The notes under the pieces: model-generated
What the model saw: the letters and a program-made list of their open reading frames with translations, nothing else
Database searches by the model: none
What the model was told of the DNA's origin: nothing
Translations under genes and position numbers: made by a program
In this document: piece by piece, positions 23,939 through 35,367 of the stretch
How positions within the stretch are numbered: position 1 is the first letter of the stretch
Layout: each line of letters begins with the position of its first letter
Origin: Tetmemena sp. SeJ-2015
Lineage: Eukaryota > Ciliophora > Spirotrichea > Sporadotrichida > Oxytrichidae
Direction: 5' to 3'
Assembly: GCA_027382625.1 (NCBI GenBank)
Contig: JAJKFJ010021864.1
Location: forward strand, 1 to 64,000
DNA: 64,000 nucleotides

Positions 23939-24322
23939 ATGGACGAGGGATTGTAAGTTGAGAACTATGTGGCCGGAGCAGGTTACCAAGCTTACTGCGT
24001 AAATTGTGGACTACCAATAGATAAACCGGGGGATAACAAGGTGAAAGCTACCAAACATAAATGCTTAGAAGATCTCTCTAAGAATCTAGATCTCTACAGT
24101 AAAGTTTCAAAGGATTACTATGACGCCGTCAAGAAGTTAGAAGACTAATAAAAATCTCTGGAAAAGGCTTTGGCAGAGGTAGAGTATGTTGATGGACAAA
24201 TAAGGACTGCAGACCACACTATATTAACTAACGACGAAAAGATTTAAAAGCTTATTGAGAAAGTATAAGAAAAGTGTAGTAAAGATAAGGTTGACGAAAT
24301 TCTTGCAGAGTTTAGATTCTGA
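23939..24322 (+). CDS. Small coiled-coil protein with an N-terminal Cys pair, unrecognised
   Basis: Uninterrupted 127-residue frame, ATG 23939 to TGA 24320-24322, with several TAA/TAG read as Gln. The N-terminus has AYCVNCGLPIDKPGD, a CxxC pair that could bind metal or be redox active. The rest is helical and charged (LSKNLDLYSKVSKDYYDAVK; DKVDEILAEFRF). It is divergent from the gene on its left; the two starts are only about 140 bp apart and would share a promoter. No family recognised. It is one of the few genes here without an intron or IES. Confidence 0.7.
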
Positions 24323-25029
24323 ATTATTCTTTTAATTTTTTCAAATTATCTAATTTCTTAATTTGCAACAAAAAATCTGACTACAAGACAAAGTGAAGCA
24401 TTATTCGAAATATAAATTTTACTGATTATTAATTTGGATTTCTACATCATGGGAGACCGATTTAAATAATTATTTATTTTTTTAATATAATTTCAGCAAA
24501 TAAAGCAATATCAAACTCCATAAAGCTAAACTCAAAAAGAATACAAAATGAATCCTTATTAAAACAACGATTACATAGAAGGAAATTATAATGGATAAAA
24601 ATAATAAACAAAATTTTAATTTAATTAAAAATTATGAAGGATAACTTTTACAAATTGTGATTTATATATAAAAGATTAATTCAGGTAACTCTTGATGTCA
24701 ACTACATAGTTGTTAGTATAAATTCTGTAATTTCAATTTGCTTTAATAATTATCTTAGAAATCACAAAGAATTGTATTCAGAAGTTTGCCTCTATCTTTT
24801 AGACTTGCCTTAGGCTTGAGCTAGAGTATACTCATTAAAAAACGTTAATTGTCCCAAAGATTTTAGGTTATAATATGCATTACTAATTATCTGCTTTAAA
24901 AGCTTATAAATTATTTTATTAATAAGTTTATGTTTTTAAAACAATAATTTTTGATGATCTTATGTTTTTAATAAGTAAGAAATTAAGATTTTGATGTGCT
25001 AAATACTTCAAATTAATTAGCCATTAAAG
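24323..25029. other. Intergenic, no gene seen
   Basis: AT-rich sequence downstream of the 127-residue gene. No supported frame or repeat recognised. Confidence 0.4.
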
Positions 25030-26960
25030 ATAGAGGAAGTGTAAGTTAAGGGTTGAACTATTCCTCTCTCTCTTGATCTAATAAGCTTAATGCGTCAACC
25101 TATGGAAAATCTCCTTTGAGAAATGCAGGAGAATAGACTGCTAAGAAATATACATCCAGCTAGACTATATTACTCTAGGATTAGAATTAAACAGAGAACA
25201 TAAACAAACATCAAATGCAACTTCATCATACTCATAATTTACTTATGAATTTCAATAAAAAAATATTATTCTTTATTATGATATACTCCATAGATATAAT
25301 GATCAGCTCCTATTGTAGTTCGCAATAACCTTCGAGACATAAACAGTTACTTAGATCATTCTCTGAAGGATAATAAATCTATTGAAGCCAAAATCCAACT
25401 TTAGGATTTTAGTAAGAAGCCTTCCAATAATGATAATAATCACAACAGTTCTCTTAATGTGAATCAATCTCAGTAAGAAATATATAATTTTATTAAGTAT
25501 TACAATATATTTTAAGAGGAGCCTAAAATGGATACTGATTTAGTAAGAGAAGCCATTGATAAACTCTTTGAAGCCATAAATGCCTCTCAAACTAGGATTT
25601 TACAGAGCATGGGTGGCGATAAGATAGTTAGTGTTTAGCAAAATAACAGATCTCTAGATTCTTTATTCAACATCCTCAACTAGATTCTGGTATTCCCATA
25701 TGTAGATTTCTATAGAATAGTTGACCTTGGATATTTCAAGAGCAAGTTCGCGAGAGTGACCGAAGCCATAAATCTACTCAAAATATTAGGCTTCAAATAA
25801 GGATCTGGAAGAATAAATATTATATCATTTTAATTTTTGATAGATCTAGCAGTTCAACCTATGTGTTCCCATATGATTAAACGTTTCCCAAAATGATAGT
25901 AGCCAAGGAACTGCTCACATCTAGAGTAGTAAGGAGATAGGAAGAGAACAGTTATCAAAGCATCGAGAACAAATTAACTTTTCCAACTTTCCAAAAGTTC
26001 TCAGACTTATTTGGGTAAAGTCTTTTGCCTAAAAGTGTGAGAGACCTAAGAGCGAGACTCAAAATTTCTATTGAAGAAGTATAAATAATCCATGAAAGTT
26101 TATAGGTATATTGTTCTTTTTAATAAGATTAGGAGCAAGTAATTTAGAGCACTATGTGGTTGCATATGGGAGTAATCCTATTGAATTTACTATCCTCACT
26201 TAGAAAACATTTTATAATCACTAGAAGGGCAAAGAATTCATCTCTTTACTCAAAGAACTCTGGATAGAGTGCAATTACAATCCCTATCATTTTTTAATAA
26301 CTTTAAATTGAAGGCTATTTAATGTGATCCGCAGAGCAGGAGTTTGGGTTAGGTTGGCCTTTGCGGACAGAATTAGCAAAGCTGAATGGTGTGATAGTTT
26401 AAGTGATGATAGCAAACTGGCGAGAGGACTTGTGCCAGTTGATCTTATGCAGTCCAAAGCTCTGAGGAATCATACACAAGGGAAAATATCTAACAAGCAT
26501 TAATAGATTAAATTTAGCACTTATTTTATCTAGGATAGAAAATGCAGTGGAGTTTTACATAGAAAGAGAAGCTCTGAAGCAATAGAATATGACAGGACAA
26601 GTTGAAGCAATAGATACACTTCTTTATAGGAGTCTTTTATCGAATGAAAGAGTCATGCGTTTCTGGCAAAATGTAGAAGAACTGATGCTTGAGAGGATTG
26701 CAAGAAAACCAAACACCAAGAAAAGGGCTTTTGTAAAAGAAGAAGATGTCGAGTACTACTGTTCTAAATTAAATCTATTAAATTAAAGATGCATTAGTAT
26801 TTCTATAGAGGAACCCATAATTGATATAGATAACTTAAATGAAGAGACTAAGAGCAAGATTTAGCCCTTAGAGTATCTCCTGGACTTAAGAATGAGAATG
26901 AGAGTTGATAGAAATAAAGGATGGCTTTAATTTATTTAATACACCTATAATTTAAGGAAA
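25030..26960 (+). CDS. PUB-like domain protein, probable
   Basis: Coding blocks with Gln-coded TAA/TAG begin near 25080 (LNASTYGKSPLRNAGEQTAK). A helical block near 25650-25800 (LFNILNQILVFPYVDFYRIV with LLKILGFKQGSGR) resembles PUB domains of PNGase/UBX-type, p97-binding proteins. Further blocks: NKLTFPTFQKFSDLFGQSLL and RDLRARLKISIEEVQIIHES (about 25970-26100), KELWIECNYNPYHFLITLNQ (about 26250), GVWVRLAFADRISKAEWCDS (about 26340), and from 26589 SNERVMRFWQNVEELMLERI. Interruptions occur near 25260-25330, 25480-25510, 25815-25850, 26110-26150, 26510-26530 and 26785-26810. The boundary with the next gene is uncertain; they may be one gene. Confidence 0.45.
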
Positions 26961-29900
26961 GTAATTGGAATAAGAGTACAACTAACTTGTGAACGAAGCA
27001 ATTTGGGATCCAAAAACCTGGCTCTACTAAAAACAGTTGGTTGATGATTTTGTTCTCTTCACGATGGTTAATAATCTGTGCCTTGATTTCTTAAAAGTGA
27101 CAAACTTTATTACCTCTTTATTTTGATAAAGGTATCTAAATGGCTTTCAACTTGAGGTAAACTTTTAGAAATTTCATTCTGGATGCGAATCTCCCCTCAA
27201 CAGAGTCTTTTCATTAAGAAAGAGATGGAATAGACAGCGCATAAAACTACTTGAACTAAAGTGCTCTTGGCTAGTATTCTGATAAGCCACTTAGTATTGA
27301 AAAACAATATGAAATATAAAAGATCAACAAGATAAACATGGAGATTCAAGATATAATATTAATTGCTATATGTTTCTATTGAGAAGGTATTTGGGAGCAT
27401 ATTCAAAAATGAATGGAGAAATCTGTACTAAAATCCTTCTCCAATAATTCTTCATGCTTGCATTTTGAATGACCACTATGATAAGTTAATGTAAGACAAG
27501 TTTTAAAATTAAAGTGATTATAGTGAATTTATTGACTAGCATCAGTTAAACGTGAATGTGCAAGATTACCAAGGCTGGACTCCACTTCATTGCTCAAGCT
27601 ACCTTGGAGATGCAAACACTGTTAGATATTTGCTAAGAAATGGGGCTTCGATGGATATAAGAGACAGCGAAGGAAGGAGTCCAATAGATATAGCCATCAA
27701 TAAAGGACATTTTTAAGACTCATCCTCCGCAGTAGCTATACTATTGAAACACAAATCTCAATATAAATGTGATAATTAAATAATCTCCACTTAGTGAGTA
27801 GCTTTGGTAGTAGCTGTTGATTTATTCAATGGATAAAGATGTTGATATTTATCCCAGACTAGCATATGAAAGAGGAATATATCTGCATAACAGTGAAGAT
27901 GAGGCTAAATTTTCTTTTCATAACTGTGTTTGGTAAGTTATCATTCTCTTTCTTATGACTGTAGTTGCGGAGCTAGGAAAGTAATAAGGATGCTTGGAGA
28001 TATGTTTGGACCTCAAACTATGAGGAGGATTGGACTCACTCCTGACACCAAGGGAATGACTGCATTGGACTATGCTTAGATATCTGAGGATTAGGAGTTG
28101 ATGGAATTAGTTGCAGAAGTAATGGGGGAGTAAACTATTTTAAATTAGAATTGATTGAGCACATAATCAAAGAGAGACCCAAATCTTTGCTGGAGATATA
28201 GGAGGATGCAAAAGGAGCAAGTGGATTGACCTACTTAATCCAAGATCCCCAGCGAGAAACCCCTGTAGACAGACTCTACGCCCAACTCAAATAAAAGGAA
28301 CAAGATATCTTCAACAAGAAGCCCCAGAGTCTTATTCCATCTTACTAGCAGTCTAGAGATCCCTTCTCCTCTCCAGCTATTGTCAAGCAAACATTATATT
28401 TTTTTTATATATTTAGTTTAAACTATCCTACCTCATGACTATGTAAATGAATTGCAACAGACTAATCTAAGAGTAGATCTGGAGGTAATATTTGACAGAA
28501 AGTATAATAAGAAAATTGTAGACTCATTAAAAGTACGTGGAGCAAGAGTTGAGTATTCAGAAGAAGCAAGTAGAGGCAGACAAATTGTAGTTGGAGCACA
28601 ATATGAGGAGATTCCAAAGCGAGGTCGAGAGCAAACACAAAAACGAGATGGACTAAGCAAGGAGGAATCTACTAAGGAAAGAGAAAGAACTTGAGGAACT
28701 TAAATATGCTCTTGGCTCGCAGAAGAATCAGTTGCTTCAATTAAATATAATTTTAAAAGTATTTTGGAATAAAAATAATTTAATTAAATTTTAAAGAGCA
28801 CCAAGTTAATATGAATTTAATTATTAGCATATTAAATTCTTTTGTTTGTTGATTTTTGCAAGAGTTGAATAGGCAATTTGAGGAACTGAGAACTATAAAA
28901 GAAAAAGAGATCATCTATTAGGCACACAAAAACTAAGAAAATAAATTATTTTATTAATACAATTTGTCATTAAATTATAAAATATATTTAAAGAAGATCG
29001 TCCTATTAACCTAGAGGAAGAAGAAGTTTTGGATTAATAGCCTAAAGAAAGCAGTTTTGTAAAGCCAACTCCATAACCAATAGAATAACCAACACAGCCA
29101 ATAATTTTATCAGAGGGACAGTAGTTTAACGCTGGATGAGTTAACTTTAAAAATGGATTTATAAATTTATAACTCTAAGCAACCAAAGAGCGATGCTTCT
29201 GCTCTGAGAAATGCTGGTCAAAGTATTATTTAAGGTACAAATGAGCAGTAAAAGCAACCAATTCAGGAATAAGATGCAAGCAAAATGCATCAAAATTAAA
29301 ATGACGCTTTTGTTACTAGACATAATTAAACACATCTAGTCCCTCCACCAATTCTAAATCATTAGAGAATGTTTGGGGGGGCCTTTCCTCGTCATCCACT
29401 TTTTTCATGAAAAAATGAAAAATCATCATCTAGCCTAAAATCAGCCAAAAATACCAATTTTTTAGTCCAAATTCAAATTCAAAATGTCTATCCTACTCAT
29501 ATTCTTTATTTTAGAGTATTTGGGAGAACCTTGAAGAAAAACGGATTTCGAAAAAATTAAATTATGAATGAAAGACATTAATTAAATAAATTCAATACCT
29601 TTATGAGTATAAGATTTCAAAATTAAAAAAAATAACTCATTGATCTTTTATGTTTTATTTAAGAGCTTTAGAATTATCTTCTTACTTAAAGCACCTATTA
29701 AAAGATAGTTAATCTAAAATTAATATATAAATCTATTTATATTTATTGCAGCCATTTTTTCTATTTAAACATGATAAATAAAGAAGTCATTTTTATTTTT
29801 TCTATCTTTTTAAGATTTTATAAGTAATAAACCCGATGTTTATTTTAAATAACTTTAAGCTTATTTGTAGGAAACATATATCAATAAATGACTTAAAGCA

Positions 29901-30292
29901 TAAATATCTTTGTTGGATATCCTTAAAAAAATTTGCACTAATCTTTGCTAAAAAAATAAAGGTTATTCTCTATAAAGCCGCCTTAAAGATAAAATTTTCA
30001 ACCCCGATGTTCTAAAAAAACTGATGATAATTTCTCTAAAATATAGAATACGAGTAGGATAAGCATTTTGAATTTGAATTTGGACTAAAAATTTGGTGTT
30101 TTTGGCTTATTTTAGGCTAGATCGTGATTTTTCATGTTTTTATGAAAAAAGTGGATGACGAGGAAAGGCCCCTCCCCCCCGAATGTTTAATCATTTAAGA
30201 ATTAAATTCTTGAACAGAAGAGCAAAGACATCATAGAAAGGGAAAGAAAAGCATTAAGAGACAAAGGTTCCAAAGCCTGTTAAATATTCTGA
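26961..30292 (+). CDS. Ankyrin-repeat / coiled-coil protein interrupted by a MITE
   Basis: First block near 26965-27120 (EYNQLVNEAIWDPKTWLYQK). An ankyrin block near 27550-27710 reads QDYQGWTPLHCSSYLGDANT with RYLLRNGASMDIRDSEGRSP. A second ankyrin-like block lies near 27970-28110 (GARKVIRMLGDMFG; GMTALDYAQISEDQELMELV). Charged helices follow at 28140-28330 (IKERPKSLLEIQEDAKGASG), 28430-28640 (NLRVDLEVIFDRKYNKKIVD) and 28860-28930. Near the end TNSKSLENVQ is cut by a MITE (29375-30180) and resumes as SFKNQILEQKSKDIIERERK, TGA at 30290. Many other introns or IESs are unresolved. Ankyrin repeats imply a scaffold function; no partner can be named. Confidence 0.5.
29375..30180. mobile_element. 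MITE-1: G-ended inverted-repeat element with 8-bp TSD
   Basis: Starts GGGGGGGCCTTTCCTCG and ends with the inverse (CGAGGAAAGGCCCC plus a C run). The terminal inverted repeats extend at least 130 bp (TCATCCACTTTT, AAAATCA, AATTTGGACT...). It is flanked by perfect direct repeats GAATGTTT (29367-29374 and 30181-30188). No coding capacity. It sits in a coding exon of the ankyrin/coiled-coil gene. Removing element plus one TSD leaves an open frame across the site. Confidence 0.9.
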
Positions 30293-30440
30293 AAACATTG
30301 TTAAGATAATCATCATATTAATTTAATAAAGAACTCTTATGTTTCTTTTCTTCATCAATTAATCCAATGTATTTTAAGTAATTTTTTTAAATTAAAGAGG
30401 TCTATGATTACGAAATTTAAATTATAAATTGATATTTTGA

Positions 30441-31193
30441 ATGGCGGGTGTGAGCAGCAATCCATGGGGATTAGACGAGAGTAAATACTTTACAGATGTG
30501 GGAGGCATATCCTAATTTCTGGAATTTGAGGGGCAGCTATTTGCATAGCAAAATTAGGCTTATAAAGTAAGTAAATGAAGTTTAAACCTTACTCTAACTT
30601 AGGAATCAATAAATGCTGAAAATGAAAGGAGAATGAAAATTTAAGAGAGCGATATTCAAAATGAGAACTAGTTTATTGAGGTGTTGAATGAAATAGTAGA
30701 AATGTAAAAGCAATTCCACTCAGACTCTCTCGAGTACGAGAATGTGTTAGCAATTACCAAGTACTCAGATTTGCTCCTCTCTCACTCTTGCTGTAGCTAT
30801 AATTATATTTAAACCTAATTTATAGAGGAATCAACTGCCTTCTACCAATAAATCAGTAGTTTCCTTCGGCTTATCTTAACTCACAGAGATTAACTAATTA
30901 CTACAGTTAAGTAAGCATAGAGAGCTTAAGATGGCTCGCTGCTTTTGGAGCGCAGATACTAAAAACCATTTCTTGAAATACTTGCTAACTTGGCGAAGGA
31001 TTTAGCAAGCTGCCATAGTGGAAACAATTCGATGGAGAGTGAGAGACTTAGTTATAACGCTAGCTGTGATCATGCTTTTGCTGTAATGTTCAAATATATA
31101 AAATTTATATTTAATCTAACTACAATTCAAATGCAAAGGAGAAGTAAATGGCAAGCTCATGTAAGGACTTACTAAAATAGATAAGGTGACTGA
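30441..31193 (+). CDS. Helical protein, unrecognised
   Basis: ATG at 30441 (MAGVSSNPWGLDESKYFTDV), then a GTAAGT donor near 30568 and a short intron. The next exon runs ESINAENERRMKIQESDIQN, FIEVLNEIVEMQKQFHSDSL, YSDLLLSHSC. After a possible IES near 30795-30825, STAFYQQISSFLRLILTHRD and KPFLEILANLAKDLASCHSG follow. TGA at 31191. Mostly amphipathic helix. The layout recalls BAR-type or vesicle-tether proteins but no signature supports that. It is tail to tail with AlkB copy 1. Confidence 0.5.
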
Positions 31194-31388
31194 GTAGTGC
31201 TAACTCTTTCAAAAATACATTGAATAACTTAACTAGCTGGAGAAAGTAATGGCCTATATGTCTCATTCTTGAAACAAATAGCCAGATTTATTGTGTATTT
31301 ATAGTCAGCAAAGTTTTCACCAGAATTATTTGAAAAATGTTAGACGATAACTTAATTAATTTCTCTTAGGTTAAAGTAAAAAGATAAA

Positions 31389-33131
31389 TCATTGATATCT
31401 TGGAGTGAATCCAATCGCAAAGAATGTAAAATAAGTGAAGCCCAGAGAAATGAAGCAGAGAGTTATGAAGATCAATTGATTAATCTCCTTGACAGTTTTA
31501 GGATCTAGTTTCTCATTCTTGTTGGTTGCATCTGCGTAAGGGTCCATAACTTTGAACCATACTTTGGGAATCTGGCAAAGAATTAAGCATCCTGTGTATC
31601 CAAAGGGGAGATTAGGGCTCTCAGGTAGACTTTCTAGAATTTAATAGGGTTTATAAGAATTGGCATGGTGGTCTGAATGTCTCTATAGCTTCATGAGCAT
31701 ATAGTTAGAGGCAACTTAGGGAGCATTCCAAGAGTGATTTATCTTAATAGACTCATAAATCCCATTTGCATCCTTTTTTCTCATAAGTCCATAGTGCTCA
31801 ATCAAATTAAATAGTCGAACACTCTTATTAAGATAAAATTAATATGAATGTAGTTTATGGTCTCAAAGATCTATTAAAATGGACATTAAAATATTAATTT
31901 TCGTATCTGAATCGTCAAGAGACTATAGAAAATATGGAAAACAAAAGCCATAGCTCCAAGGAAGTAGTAAATGGCTGAGAGATAGAGGACGCTCAAGAAA
32001 TTCCAAAGAATGAGCTTGTTTCTCCAATTGTACACACTGTGTCCCTCCTTATTAAGTCTTTCTTTCTCCATTTTCCAAACTTCGGCATATCCTTCGGGGA
32101 TAGTTCTGTACAAGAAGTCTAGCACAGATTCTCCTCTTCTTGCAGTAGAGGGATCATCAAGAGTAGCTACTTTCTTGTGGTGAGACTTGATATGCTGAAT
32201 TATGAAGTGAGAGTAGATTGCCTTGACATAGACTAGATTTCCTGTGATTTTATGGATGAGTTGCTTTCTGTGAGCTAGTTCATGGCCTATGACTAGGTTA
32301 AGTCCCGCTGAGTGAGCTGCGCAAAGTGTATAAAGACCAAATGTAATGGGAGTAGGGGATATTCCACCAGAGTAGCACAGCCATAGTGCACTCAAATGTA
32401 TTCAATAAAATAAGTTGAGTTTCCATTTTTTATAACAAAAAATTATGCAGAAAATTATTGCATTTTAAAAATTTCTAATTGCTTTATCTTAAGATGGAAA
32501 TGGTGGATGAATTGATTGAATTCGATTTCTAGCAATTTAATAGATTATGGGATCATACTAAATAGCAAGCCAAAAATGAAATAGAAGGATATGAAATAGG
32601 TTAAGATATTTATTAAATTGTGCATAGATATACAATGCAAAATCAGCAGCCCAGCAGGAGTAGATAGGAACCAGCCATCTCCAATCTTTCTCATAGTTTT
32701 TAATTTGAGCCTCTGGAAGGTTGTAGTTGTCATGAGGTAGCACATAGTCCAACACTGGAACTACCACGTAAGCCAACCATAAGCAAAATAATGGATTCTG
32801 GTAGTATATATTATTTTAAAACTACATTACTTAAAAAGAAGATAAATCAATTCGATAATTAATTTCATTTTCTATTTATTCATTCCGACTTTTAAAAATT
32901 AAATGAAAAGCTAAATTAAAAAAAGATTGTTTAAATTGAGTATCGTTCAAAATAGACAGCTGCAAATATCAGCAGAGTGGGAAAAAAGTAAGGTGCTATT
33001 TCAAGCCATTTGGTCTCCTTATTTGCCATTGAAGATGCAACCTATGAAGTTTTTTAGGAGTTTTCAATTTTGGTCTAAATATTTGAATTCATAACTTGCT
33101 TAGATAAATCAAGAGATGAAGGTGGATCCAT
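31389..33131 (-). CDS. AlkB-type membrane di-iron hydroxylase, copy 1
   Basis: Integral-membrane non-heme di-iron monooxygenase (fatty acid desaturase/hydroxylase superfamily, AlkB subgroup) that would hydroxylate alkane-like or fatty acyl chains. All signatures are present: LDYVLPHDNYNLPE (AlkB-like LDxxxxxDxxNxPE), His box 1 GHELAHRK, box 2 HIKSHHKK, the AlkB HYG motif IEHYGL and box 3 HSDHHA, plus several hydrophobic helices. ATG 33129-33131 (MDPPSSLDLSKQV), TGA 31389. Three IESs (31820-31921, 32391-32624, 32818-32943) interrupt it. The MDSs total 1281 nt, exactly 427 codons (426 aa), close to bacterial AlkB length. It lacks three residues before the HYG motif relative to the other copies. 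It is the most diverged full-length copy. Substrate unknown. Confidence 0.9.
31820..31921 (-). other. IES in AlkB copy 1, pointer TTC (102 bp)
   Basis: Plus-strand GAA at 31817-31819 and 31919-31921. Removal joins FYSLLTI to RLFNLIEHYGL in frame. Confidence 0.7.
32391..32624 (-). other. IES in AlkB copy 1, pointer TGCAC (234 bp)
   Basis: Plus-strand GTGCA at 32386-32390 and 32620-32624. Removal joins DFALYIYA to LWLCYSGGISPTP. Confidence 0.85.
32818..32943 (-). other. IES in AlkB copy 1, pointer ATACT (126 bp)
   Basis: Plus-strand AGTAT at 32813-32817 and 32939-32943. Removal joins AAVYFERY to YQNPLFCLWLA. Confidence 0.85.
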
Positions 33132-34497
33132 TAAGCTAATTTAAGATATTATTTATACTGAGTATAATTCTTTTTAATTAGAGGATTTTATAATAATATG
33201 ACAAGATTAGATTATTATTATTATAATTTCAAATATTAAACTTATCTGAAAAATTTATCAAAGCAAAATATTTAATAGATATATTTTTGGGGGATATATC
33301 TTTTCAAAAGAGAGAAAAATCAATCTTAAAATAAATATATTTTAATTTTATCTTTTTATATTTTTATAGTGACAATTAGTAAAAAATTAATATAATTAAT
33401 TTTCTTATAATTTTGGGATTTGTTTAAGAACATATTTTTCTGGACAAATATAAATTCTATAATGAATAAACTAAAACAATTTATATATTTTTACTTTTCG
33501 TGAGTTTATCGGATGTAATAATTGTCTTCTTTTGTTAACTTAATCTAAATTTTAAAAAATTTAATTTGGTGATAAGTATCTCAAGAGATTCTAGCTACAA
33601 TTAAAATATTAAAAATGATTTAAGAATAATTCTATGATTTAAATGATTATGTCTTAATTATAATCCACTTAAAATTTAAACTAAACTTTAGAGGCTGCGT
33701 TTATAGATTTTTTTTTTGTATAAGTAGTAGTTGTAGTAGTAACGTCTAATTTAAATTTTTTTATTAATATTTCAACTTTAGCTTAAAAAACTGCAAAAAT
33801 AAAGTACAGTTCATATAAATTTGAAGGTAGACTTCTTACTTGCCACTGTTTTTCCACCTTTTGATTTCTGTTCTTACTTCCCTCTATTTTACATTAAATT
33901 CTTCACTATATCTTAAATATTTTAAGAATATCTGACTCTGCTGTCTCTTTTATCTGTAAAATATGCACTATACTAAGGATTATACGGGATATCTATCAAG
34001 CCGATTTTTCTACAATGAACCTAGCCTATACAACGTCACTTACCCGCAATCTGCTACCTGCATTCCTGTAGGGGATAAAATACTTTACTCTCATTAGTAT
34101 TTAATGAGGTCTCTTGGACTAGTGAAATGATAGCTAAAAATGTCCAGAGATTTTGAGGCGGCTGCTTCCTAATCGACATGTGGGAGTTGTGCAAGTTATT
34201 ATTGATGCGTCAGCAAAAGTTACGTGGCCAAATATGTTTCGCCTATTTAATTTTTATTCTTAACATAGTTTCTTTTTGTATGGAGGAGTCATCAGATTCA
34301 GATTTTCTACAAATATTATAAAAGATATTTAAGGTTAAATTAGAGAGCCTAGAGGTGAATGCAGAAGGAGGAGCAACTTTTTTTATTTTATTAACCAATT
34401 AAAATTTGCATTAAAATAAATAGGCATTTAGTGGACAATCTTGAAAGTTTTTTTACAAAAATAATTTCATAAAAATCTAGGTTAAATTAAAATTCTG
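33132..34497. other. Intergenic, no gene seen
   Basis: Very AT-rich upstream region of AlkB copy 1. A somewhat less AT-rich stretch (about 33960-34250) has no supported frame. Confidence 0.4.
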
Positions 34498-34600
34498 TAA
34501 GGCTAATGACGTATCATGATGCATATTAAATTTAAAGGTGACAACTAAAGCCAATTTGAATATAAGAGCATTAAAAAACAGCTAGTGATATAAATTTTTA
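34498..34600. repeat. AlkB 3'-flank duplicated block, occurrence 1
   Basis: GCTAATGACGTATCATGATG, then GTGACAACTAAAGCCAA and a CATTAAAAAACAGC stretch. Clearly related blocks lie downstream of copies 4 (48736-48850) and 5 (52590-52690). Shows that the gene duplications included flanking DNA. Confidence 0.7.
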
Positions 34601-34689
34601 AAATCTTAAAATCATATAATCAATAAACAGAAAATTATATTTGAAATAATAAAATTTATTATAAATATATTATTCACATAGGAAATTGC

Positions 34690-35225
34690 AAAATAGGCCA
34701 CTTGCGAATCCAGAAACAAGTGGTCCTTGATGCATAGGCCAGGGGCTGAGCGTGAGGGTCGAGGTTATGAAAGTAACTATAAAACTTAATAATGCGTAGT
34801 ATGCTTAAATACTTGGGGCATGTAAATGGCGCGAGCATCTAAGCTGGGTGAGATCTGTAATATTTCCCAAGTTTTAATCTCGTTGGTCATAGATTAGTGA
34901 GGTATGGGGCCCGAACAAGGAGTAACGATTGAGGTTGGAAATCACTAAAGAAGTCCTCCAGACTAAGTTTAAGAGTCAGCAGGAGTAGTACTCACAAACG
35001 CAGCCTGTGAAGGTATGCAGGTAGATTGGTGGATGCAATGCTATTATTGCATCACTATGATCGCCTATATTGAAGAGGTAAGCTAGTCTCTCAAATTTTA
35101 AGGCAGCAAGTATTAAGGAAAGATTTGTTGGTCTCTTGTGAGAAAATTAGTTATTCTCAGAATCTGTGCCCTCTGTGGTGCTGGATTATCAAACACTTGT
35201 TATGAAAGTGAAATTTATACCCTGC
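34690..35225. other. GC-richer insert in the 3' flank of AlkB copy 2
   Basis: About 535 bp of more balanced base composition inserted between two blocks of duplicated AlkB 3' flank; absent from the flanks of copies 4 and 5. A minus-strand frame of about 78 codons without TGA is present (QVFDNPAPQRAQILRITNFL), but its length is not remarkable under a one-stop code. Could be a mobile element remnant or an RNA gene. Unassigned. Confidence 0.4.
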
Positions 35226-35367
35226 GGGGATACTCATTAATCTTTTAATTCCTATTTATAATCATATTTATAATGCACAATTGTTTTTTATGATATTGCT
35301 GATTAATAAGTGTGAGATGATAGGTTAGGGTTAGATATAAAATGGGAGTTATTAGTAGAATCATTCT

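Noticed and set aside
28439..28660. Minus-strand open frame opposite the coiled-coil gene
   Set aside because: The plus strand here carries protein-like sequence continuous with flanking exons; the minus frame is a shadow.
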